In this document: one piece after another, positions 39,852 through 43,827 of the stretch
Layout: every line of letters begins with the position of its first letter
Numbering within the stretch: the stretch's first letter is position 1
Source of the DNA: a virus
Virus record (IMG/VR): IMGVR_UViG_3300009790_000022
Coordinates: 1 to 43,827 of that record
Length of the DNA: 43,827 nt
Reading direction: 5' to 3' (one strand)
Position numbers and translations under genes: made by a program
The notes under the pieces: model-generated
What the model saw: only the letters and a program-made list of their open reading frames with translations
Databases searched by the model: none
What the model was told of the DNA's origin: nothing

Positions 39852-40013
39852 ATGGTAAAGCTAGATATACAAATAGGTGATACTATCTTAATGGGTAAGT
39901 TCAAGAATAAGAAAGTTAAGATAAAATCTATCGAATATGATGAGTTTGGTATGCCTCTGATTAACGGTAGACCTGGATGTACATTTAGAATGGTTCCTAA
40001 TCCTAGAAAATGA
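39852..40013 (+). CDS. Small conserved-type phage protein (53 aa)
   Basis: Plus strand, divergent from the 39305 gene. It starts M-V-K-L-D-I-Q-I-G-D-T-I-L-M-G-K-F-K-N-K-K-V-K-I and ends F-R-M-V-P-N-P-R-K; beta-rich and basic, with I-G-D-T-I-L-M-G-K-F resembling a small family I recall in many phages. Its TGA overlaps the next ATG (ATGA), showing coupling with the following membrane protein. An SH3-like small fold is possible; function unknown. Confidence 0.7.
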   Translation: MVKLDIQIGDTILMGKFKNKKVKIKSIEYDEFGMPLINGRPGCTFRMVPNPRK

Positions 40014-40195
40014 GTCAAAGTTTTATAATATCGGCAGTTACGTTTATCATAGTTATGGTCATCTTTCACCTCCTAAGAGATGTTATCATAAGAGTAATGG
40101 AAATAGACGTAGATAGTAATAAACTTCAGAAGTATAATAAAAGATGGTTAATAAGTACGGCTATAGGCCTAGTAATACTTTATCTTATATATTAA
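40010..40195 (+). CDS. Small membrane protein (61 aa)
   Basis: Two hydrophobic segments (about 4-21 and 47-60) around a charged middle (D-V-I-I-R-V-M-E-I-D-V-D-S-N-K-L-Q-K-Y-N). Overlaps the 53-aa gene by four bases and precedes a 31-aa hydrophobic peptide gene. Small two-helix membrane proteins of this kind are common in early phage regions; a holin-like role is possible but there is no lysis partner nearby. Confidence 0.6.
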   Translation: MSQSFIISAVTFIIVMVIFHLLRDVIIRVMEIDVDSNKLQKYNKRWLISTAIGLVILYLIY

Positions 40196-40199
40196 ACTA

Positions 40200-40295
40200 A
40201 TGAAAAAGACTAACTGGGGACTAATAATAGTATGGGCTTTTATATTATATTGCCTATATACGTTTTGGAAGATGGTGTGGTTTACCTTTTTTTAG
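40200..40295 (+). CDS. Small hydrophobic peptide (31 aa)
   Basis: M-K-K-T-N-W-G-L-I-I-V-W-A-F-I-L-Y-C-L-Y, then T-F-W-K-M-V-W-F-T-F-F: one membrane helix. It starts four bases after the preceding stop codon, consistent with an operon with the two upstream plus-strand genes. Its 3' end overlaps the end of the convergent minus-strand small gene by 14 bases. Coding status is uncertain because it is short. Confidence 0.45.
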   Translation: MKKTNWGLIIVWAFILYCLYTFWKMVWFTFF

Positions 40296-40374
40296 TCTTA
40301 TCCTGTAAATAACCTACAAGACAGAAGACCATCCATCCTCCGGCTAATGATAATATGATTATGTGTTCATTCAT
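40282..40374 (-). CDS. Small hydrophobic peptide (30 aa)
   Basis: Minus strand, M-N-E-H-I-I-I-L-S-L-A-G-G-W-M-V-F-C-L-V, then G-Y-L-Q-D-K-T-K-K-R: one membrane helix with a basic end. The start overlaps the stop of the 86-aa gene (the ATG lies within GATGAATGA), as in other coupled pairs here. Coding status is moderate; too short for a firm call. Confidence 0.5.
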   Translation of the reverse strand: MNEHIIILSLAGGWMVFCLVGYLQDKTKKR

Positions 40375-40624
40375 CTTTCTTATTATCAAGGGTGAATAAA
40401 GTGTGTATGATCATAGCCACAAGTCCGTGTAGGAAGATCTTAGGTGTACCGATTTCAAATGGTATCTGACCTTGGTAGATTCCGAACATATATAGAAAGC
40501 AGGCAAATACGTTTATACCCACTACCACTTGACCCATTATATTTCTTACTCTATTGTTCCACATACGTTTTAGTATAAGGAAAATAAGTATGAATACACA
40601 TATCTCTATAAGAAAGGCTGTCAT
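40367..40624 (-). CDS. Small multi-pass membrane protein (86 aa)
   Basis: From ATG 40624; the longer frame to 40714 runs through the promoter-like element and is unlikely. M-T-A-F-L-I-E-I-C-V-F-I-L-I-F-L-I-L-K then G-Q-V-V-V-G-I-N-V-F-A-C-F-L-Y-M-F-G-I-Y and K-I-F-L-H-G-L-V-A-M-I-I-H-T-L-F give three membrane segments. Function unknown. It has a TATTTATA box at 40644-40651. Confidence 0.6.
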   Translation of the reverse strand: MTAFLIEICVFILIFLILKRMWNNRVRNIMGQVVVGINVFACFLYMFGIYQGQIPFEIGTPKIFLHGLVAMIIHTLFTLDNKKDE

Positions 40625-40643
40625 AATATCTATCTTTATTATA

Positions 40644-40651
40644 TATAAATA
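40644..40651 (-). promoter_or_regulatory. TATTTATA promoter-like box, near-symmetric
   Basis: The minus strand reads TATATATTTATATATAATAAAG, 19 bases before the ATG at 40624. On the plus strand the same bases read TATAAATA, so it could also start the structured plus-strand RNA to its right. Confidence 0.4.
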
Positions 40652-40683
40652 TATACATATATAAAAACCTATATACCGAAAAT

Positions 40684-40883
40684 TATCAGAGGGAGATTTC
40701 TTAGTAAAGCGCACCCGAGACCCTTACGAGCCCTATAGGGAACGATACCGGCACTGTTATAGCAGTATGAGGTAACTATGACAGAAGCCGGCTATCGACC
40801 TGGCCGAAAGTATGAAAAACGGCCTTGTATATTTTTACTGGAGGTACCTGTGTGGGTTTATTTTATAATAACAAACCCTTTTT
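40684..40883 (+). ncRNA. Candidate structured non-coding RNA
   Basis: A 200-base GC-richer island without a long gene. Strong pairings: CGATACCGGC (40743-40752) with GCCGGcTATCG (40787-40797, one bulged C), continued inward by CTGTTATAG (40754-40762) with CTATGACAG (40776-40784, one G-U), giving a nearly continuous 19-bp helix; and GGCCG/CGGCC (40802-40806 with 40820-40824). CCCTATAGGG lies upstream. A stem and T-run follow at 40854-40883. No known RNA family recognised. A 35-codon frame from 40778 (preceded by GAGGTAA) also runs through it, so a small protein is the alternative. Confidence 0.5.
40854..40883 (+). terminator. Probable rho-independent terminator on the plus strand
   Basis: GGGTTT (40854-40859), a 13-base AT loop and AAACCC (40873-40878), followed by five T. 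It ends the structured region. In the minus direction there is no T-run after it, so it is oriented plus. Confidence 0.5.
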
Positions 40884-40887
40884 AATA

Positions 40888-41178
40888 TTAATCAGCATTT
40901 AACATTATACCATCTTCATTATAATAAACACTATACCCTCCACTACTATCTTTTAATACTAACTCAACAACAACATCTTTATAACTTACTTCATTATTAT
41001 CTTCATCATAAAATATATCATCATCATTAAATACTTTATCTAACTCCTCTCTATCATCAATACTAATAATAATACCTCCATCACATTCATCATATTCATC
41101 TAATAAATTATATCTAACTCCATTATTAAATACAACACTTTCATTTCTATACTCTTTACTTTTTTCTACTTTAAACAT
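40888..41178 (-). CDS. C-less cassette gene 4 (96 aa, unknown)
   Basis: Last gene of the C-less cassette. M-F-K-V-E-K-S-K-E-Y-R-N-E-S-V-V-F onward, an acidic mixed alpha/beta protein (D-D-D-I-F-Y-D-E-D-N-N-E-V-S-Y-K-D-V-V-V-E-L-V-L). Its coding strand contains no C except in the penultimate codon, GCT (C at 40895), which gives the only Ala in all four cassette proteins. Leader TTTAAAAATAAAAAGTATG is shared with its neighbour. It has no own promoter and is probably co-transcribed from 41593. No family recognised. Confidence 0.75.
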   Translation of the reverse strand: MFKVEKSKEYRNESVVFNNGVRYNLLDEYDECDGGIIISIDDREELDKVFNDDDIFYDEDNNEVSYKDVVVELVLKDSSGGYSVYYNEDGIMLNAD

Positions 41179-41194
41179 ACTTTTTATTTTTAAA

Positions 41195-41539
41195 TTAATA
41201 TACTATTTCAAACTTCTTTTCTATCTTATCAATATACTCATCAATATAATCTCCATCAACTAAATAACTATCCTCAATCTTCTTAATATCTTCTCTATTA
41301 CTATCATTTATCTCAATCCACACCTCACTACTCTCATCACTCATACTCAATAATATTATCCCATCACCAACTTCTTTATACATTCCAAACTCATCAATAA
41401 TATATTCCATATCTTCTTCAATACACTCTTTCTTAAAATCTTCATATCTATCCAATATATCTTTCTTATCAATATATCTTCTATCAACTTCAACTTCACC
41501 TCTACTTCCAAAACCAATAAATAAATAATCTTTTTCCAT
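41195..41539 (-). CDS. C-less cassette gene 3 (114 aa, unknown; paralogue of gene 1)
   Basis: M-E-K-D-Y-L-F-I-G-F-G-S-R-G-E-V-E-V onward. It contains no Ala, His, Pro, Gln or Thr. The middle (D-F-K-K-E-C-I-E-E-D-M-E-Y-I-I-D-E-F-G-M-Y) and S-M-S-D-E-S-S-E-V-W-I-E-I-N align with the 149-aa cassette gene (D-W-K-K-E-C-Y-E-D-D-C-E-Y-L-I-D-E-F-G-R-Y and N-M-S-D-D-S-E-E-W-Y-V-E-Y-N), so the two are diverged copies. Strongly acidic. Own promoter at 41562-41593 and the shared A-rich leader. Function unknown. Confidence 0.8.
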   Translation of the reverse strand: MEKDYLFIGFGSRGEVEVDRRYIDKKDILDRYEDFKKECIEEDMEYIIDEFGMYKEVGDGIILLSMSDESSEVWIEINDSNREDIKKIEDSYLVDGDYIDEYIDKIEKKFEIVY

Positions 41540-41561
41540 ACTTTTTATTTTTAAACTTATC

Positions 41562-41593
41562 TAAATATAATACTTTTATTTCTAATAAACAAA
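41562..41593 (-). promoter_or_regulatory. Host-type promoter inside the C-less cassette
   Basis: Minus strand TTTG (41590-41593), exactly 20 bases, TATATTTA (41562-41569), then GATAAGTTT. It uses TTTG rather than CAGTTG, and so stays free of C. Confidence 0.65.
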
Positions 41594-41644
41594 TATTTTA
41601 ATATATATTTTCAAACTATTTCATTTATATTAAAATAATATTAT

Positions 41645-42175
41645 TTATATTACACTCATATCTTTACTTTCTCTAAATCTTTTTCTTTTAATAATCCATC
41701 TTCTTTTATAACCACTTCCACTATCATTAATATTTCTCTTCTCCATTAACCCACTTCTTCTACACCACATCTCAAACCTATCACTATAATCTCTCACTCT
41801 CCATCTACTACTTCTAAAATTATATAATCTACTAAATAAACAATCATCACTAAAATAATTATTTTCAATATCACTTAATAACATTTCATTTTTATCATTA
41901 TAATCTAATATTTCAAATAACTCATTTCTAAATAACTTATCCATATTTTTATTTCCATAAACATCTCTATCACTCACCATTAAAATATTATAACTATCTC
42001 TCCTCATATACATTTTATCAAACTCTATTCTAACTATATCATTACAATCATTAAACTTATCATAATAATCTTTCCATTTTATTCCATAAAATAAACAAAC
42101 ATCATCATTTAAAAACTTATAACTTTCACAAACTTTTTCTAATCTATTAAAAACTTTTTTATTTAAATTTCTCAT
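41645..42175 (-). CDS. C-less cassette gene 2 (176 aa, unknown, basic)
   Basis: The longest cassette protein: M-R-N-L-N-K-K-V-F-N-R-L-E-K-V-C-E-S-Y onward. No Ala, His, Pro, Gln or Thr in 176 residues. The C-terminal 60 residues are very basic (Y-K-R-R-W-I-I-K-R-K-R-F-R-E-S-K), suggesting contact with nucleic acid. An uninterrupted frame this long in A/G/T-only sequence, where stop codons are frequent, is strong evidence that it is translated. Own promoter at 42231-42261. No family recognised. Confidence 0.8.
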   Translation of the reverse strand: MRNLNKKVFNRLEKVCESYKFLNDDVCLFYGIKWKDYYDKFNDCNDIVRIEFDKMYMRRDSYNILMVSDRDVYGNKNMDKLFRNELFEILDYNDKNEMLLSDIENNYFSDDCLFSRLYNFRSSRWRVRDYSDRFEMWCRRSGLMEKRNINDSGSGYKRRWIIKRKRFRESKDMSVI

Positions 42176-42230
42176 ACTTTTTACTTTTTTAAATTAATAT
42201 TAAACTTTTTTTAAACTTTTTAAACTTATA

Positions 42231-42261
42231 TAAATATAATAAAAATATTTCAATTTACAAA
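42231..42261 (-). promoter_or_regulatory. Host-type promoter inside the C-less cassette
   Basis: Minus strand TTTG (42258-42261), 19 bases, TATATTTA (42231-42238), then TATAAGTTT. C-free throughout. Confidence 0.6.
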
Positions 42262-42279
42262 CTTTTTTATTATATATTT

Positions 42280-42729
42280 TTATAAAACTTTTTCACTAAA
42301 ATCATTTAAATATATTTCTAAACACTCTTCTAAAAACATATCTTCTCCTTTACATTTCATTTTACCTCTTTCATATCCTCCTTTAATACATTCAATCAAC
42401 TTCTCATTACCTTTATTATATTCAACATACCATTCTTCACTATCATCACTCATATTCATAACAACAATATTTCTAACTCTATTAATCTCATATCTTCCAA
42501 ACTCATCTATCAAATATTCACAATCATCTTCATAACATTCTTTCTTCCAATCCTCCCACCATACATCAAACTCTTCTTCTTCACTACATAAAATATCATC
42601 AATATCTTCTAACCATCTACTCCCAAACCTCAACTTACAATACCATCTATTATCACTCTTATAATCTCCTTCCTTAAACTTTCCTTTAACTTCTTTTTCT
42701 ACTTTATCTAATTTATCTTTATAATTCAT
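42280..42729 (-). CDS. C-less cassette gene 1 (149 aa, unknown)
   Basis: First gene of the cassette: M-N-Y-K-D-K-L-D-K-V-E-K-E-V-K-G-K-F onward. No Ala, His, Pro, Gln or Thr. Acidic, with seven Cys and many Trp/Tyr. The segment E-D-W-K-K-E-C-Y-E-D-D-C-E-Y-L-I-D-E-F-G aligns with the 114-aa cassette protein. Promoter at 42777-42811; the leader ends AAAAATAAAAAGTATG as in the other three genes. Function unknown. Confidence 0.8.
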   Translation of the reverse strand: MNYKDKLDKVEKEVKGKFKEGDYKSDNRWYCKLRFGSRWLEDIDDILCSEEEEFDVWWEDWKKECYEDDCEYLIDEFGRYEINRVRNIVVMNMSDDSEEWYVEYNKGNEKLIECIKGGYERGKMKCKGEDMFLEECLEIYLNDFSEKVL

Positions 42730-42776
42730 ACTTTTTATTTTTATTATTAAACTTTATTATTTTTTAAAAACTTATA

Positions 42777-42811
42777 TAAATATAAGAATAAAAAAGGGAA
42801 TAAAAAACTGT
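42777..42811 (-). promoter_or_regulatory. Host-type promoter at the upstream edge of the C-less cassette
   Basis: Minus strand ACAGTTT (42805-42811), exactly 20 bases, TATATTTA (42777-42784). The spacer still contains C (for example at 42786), while everything downstream of the -7 box is C-free. The change therefore falls within a few bases of the expected transcription start. Confidence 0.7.
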
Positions 42812-42882
42812 TTTTTAGTTGTTTATTAAAAAAGTTTTTCGTACCTTTAGCAAATGTTTTTAGTTCAACCAGTCATACCGTA

Positions 42883-42952
42883 TTGCACGCTCAAGTACTC
42901 TTGGGCAGGGTGTGGTTTGCAAAAATGTACCCAGGGAACTTCCGGAAGGGTA
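42883..42952 (-). terminator. Structured region with probable terminator after the 42988 gene
   Basis: On the minus strand TACCC (42948-42952) pairs with GGGTA (42928-42932) around an inner TTCCGGAA palindrome and is followed by CATTTTT, a likely intrinsic terminator for the 42988 gene. Further on, TTGCA/TGCAA (42918-42922 with 42883-42887) encloses a CAAG-AGTA-CTTG hairpin (42892-42903). A second inverted repeat, CTATATAG twice, lies at 42964-42982. The whole 258-base gap holds no convincing gene. Confidence 0.5.
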
Positions 42953-42987
42953 TATAGGAGAATCTATATAGAAAGCTATATAGGCAG

Positions 42988-43278
42988 TTAGAAGGCCATT
43001 TCTATATCTAGAAGGGACATTCTATAAGTAGTCTTCTGAGACATCATATCATAAGAGTAAAGAGAAAGACTGGTATTACCTACCTTACTTACATTCATAC
43101 CTCTAAAGCTATTCCAGATACTATAAGTCAAATCTCCACCATAAGAGCTATAGGCTTTTATTTCGTATACATCATCCTTATAGGCAACCTTAATCCTTTC
43201 ATCCGCTTTTAACGCCAATATAGCCGTACGGATGGATGATGCTTTCTTAACTTTATCTGAATAACTAACCTTTTTCAT
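42988..43278 (-). CDS. Small basic protein (96 aa) upstream of the C-less cassette
   Basis: From ATG 43278, chosen because promoter and A-rich leader (TTTAAAAATAAAGGTTATG) precede it; the frame is open to 43332 through the promoter. M-K-K-V-S-Y-S-D-K-V-K-K-A-S-S-I-R-T-A-I-L-A-L-K-A-D-E-R-I then a beta-rich part (V-A-Y-K-D-D-V-Y-E-I-K-A-Y-S-S-Y-G). Ordinary codon and amino-acid use, in sharp contrast with the next genes, although it has the same leader type. Function unknown. Confidence 0.65.
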   Translation of the reverse strand: MKKVSYSDKVKKASSIRTAILALKADERIKVAYKDDVYEIKAYSSYGGDLTYSIWNSFRGMNVSKVGNTSLSLYSYDMMSQKTTYRMSLLDIEMAF

Positions 43279-43301
43279 AACCTTTATTTTTAAATACAAC
43301 A

Positions 43302-43336
43302 TAAATATACGAACTATTTTCCATATATCCAACTGT
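43302..43336 (-). promoter_or_regulatory. Host-type promoter for the 42988 gene
   Basis: Minus strand ACAGTTG (43330-43336), exactly 20 bases, TATATTTA (43302-43309); the start codon is 23 bases downstream of the box. Confidence 0.65.
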
Positions 43337-43445
43337 TTTTACGGTTTTTTTTGGTCTTATATAGAAAAAATAGAAGGGAGGGACAGACAAACCTTACTTA
43401 TCTCATACCTTTCCAACACATCTCTCTATCGTCATTCTATACAAT

Positions 43446-43525
43446 CTCGTTATTTTCATTGCTCGCTCGTTGCTCGTTAAGGGCTCGTGATACACGTTTG
43501 CTCGTAAAAATAGACGTTAGCTCGT
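43446..43525. repeat. Cluster of ACGAGC hexamers
   Basis: On the plus strand GCTCGT occurs at 43465, 43472, 43483, 43500 and 43520, with partial copies (CTCGT, GCTCG) at 43446 and 43461. The spacing widens from 7 to 20 bases. It covers the 3' end of the 43477 gene and the gap after it. It could be a binding array for a regulator or replication protein, or a decayed tandem repeat. Confidence 0.6.
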
Positions 43526-43794
43526 ACATTAGTACCGTCCTTATGGAACTCTCTTTTACTCTCTATCTCTCCTATTGAATCAAGTTTCTTCTTAATAGAG
43601 GTGTTGTCAAAATCATTCCTATCATCAGATACCTTCTTAATAGTTTCCAGAACCGCCATTCCAAATAACATTATTATAAAACATAACATACACACAATAG
43701 CAATATTTGCAGAAGTTTGTTTGGATGGACGATCATAATAATCCCATTCTTTAGTTCTACCTTCTAATAGGTTAGGTGTTTTTTTATCTTTCAT
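43477..43794 (-). CDS. Small single-pass membrane protein (105 aa)
   Basis: M-K-D-K-K-T-P-N-L-L-E-G-R-T-K-E-W-D-Y-Y, a membrane segment at about 31-48 (I-A-I-V-C-M-L-C-F-I-I-M-L-F-G-M-A-V) and a charged C-terminal domain. The last residues fall inside the ACGAGC cluster, so the C-terminus may be altered by repeat expansion. Its promoter lies outside the window. Function unknown. Confidence 0.55.
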   Translation of the reverse strand: MKDKKTPNLLEGRTKEWDYYDRPSKQTSANIAIVCMLCFIIMLFGMAVLETIKKVSDDRNDFDNTSIKKKLDSIGEIESKREFHKDGTNVRANVYFYEQTCITSP

Positions 43795-43827
43795 TCTTAT
43801 TTTGTTAAAAATGCGCGTGGCGACTTG

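Larger units (their letters stand above)
40896..42785 (-). other. C-less tract: 1,890 bases without a C on the coding strand
   Basis: Every base from 40896 to 42785 on the plus strand is A, C or T; reading the lines one by one finds no G. The coding (minus) strand is therefore made of A, G and T only. The tract contains four genes, three host-type promoters and all spacers. It begins at the -7 box of the first promoter and runs to the second-last codon of the last gene, and continues to 40857 with a single C. Flanks on both sides are GC-richer structured sequence. Plus-strand start codons (ATG, GTG, TTG) cannot exist in it. Confidence 0.97.

Noticed and set aside
39755-40069. N-terminal extension of the 149-aa gene to 40069
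   Set aside because: It runs through a TATTTATA box and antisense to the 53-aa plus-strand gene; the ATG at 39754 fits better.
40896-42785. The C-less tract as simple decay or low-complexity DNA
   Set aside because: Four long open frames with start regions and promoters survive in sequence where stops are frequent; Gln and Arg codons turned by C-to-T change would have created stops.
43351-43578. A 75-codon plus-strand frame near the right end
   Set aside because: It crosses a promoter region and the ACGAGC cluster and overlaps the better supported minus-strand membrane-protein gene; composition is not gene-like.
1-43827. tRNA genes and CRISPR arrays
   Set aside because: No cloverleaf-like GC-rich 75-base segments and no regularly spaced direct repeats of CRISPR size were seen.

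Overview
The window is part of a T4-like (myovirus) phage genome, AT-rich and gene-dense, with nearly all genes on the minus strand. A Bacteroidota (flavobacteria-like) host is inferred from three things: lipoproteins of the type that host group makes (lipoboxes ending YSC-GS and ASC-SKDD), A-rich start regions with little Shine-Dalgarno signal, and promoters of the form TTTG or GTTG, 19-20 bases, TATATTTA, which resembles the Bacteroidota sigma-A consensus.

Reading with transcription (right to left), 38.5-13.2 kb holds an HD hydrolase, a late sigma factor of gp55 type, baseplate hub (gp5-like) and wedge genes (gp25, gp6 and large partners), structural and fibre proteins with S74 chaperone ends, small proteins, a primase, a PD-(D/E)XK nuclease, and head-associated or nucleotide enzymes (P-loop kinase, nucleotidyltransferase-zincin fusion, HAD phosphatase). 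From 13.2 kb to the left end lies the head module in T4 order: internal proteins, terminase large subunit, portal, small core proteins, prohead protease, more core proteins and the first codons of a scaffold-like gene. At least a dozen proteins begin with a short amphipathic leader ending in I-x-E or L-x-E, the cleavage signature of T4-type prohead protease. I read these as capsid-targeting sequences, so this phage probably packages and may inject a varied set of proteins. Two genes in the structural region are interrupted by an in-frame TAA in the same context, TAATTAG, with long open continuations, which suggests programmed readthrough.

The right 5.3 kb is accessory: small membrane proteins, a lipoprotein, two GC-richer stretches that fold as structured RNA, and the most striking object in the window. 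From 40896 to 42785 the plus strand has no G at all (1,890 bases), so the coding minus strand has no C. Four genes lie in it and are written with only A, G and T. Their proteins therefore lack Ala, His, Pro, Gln and Thr, apart from one Ala next to the last stop. The tract begins at the -7 box of the first promoter and ends at the end of the last gene, so the property belongs to the transcript. It is a natural C-less transcription cassette whose purpose is unknown.
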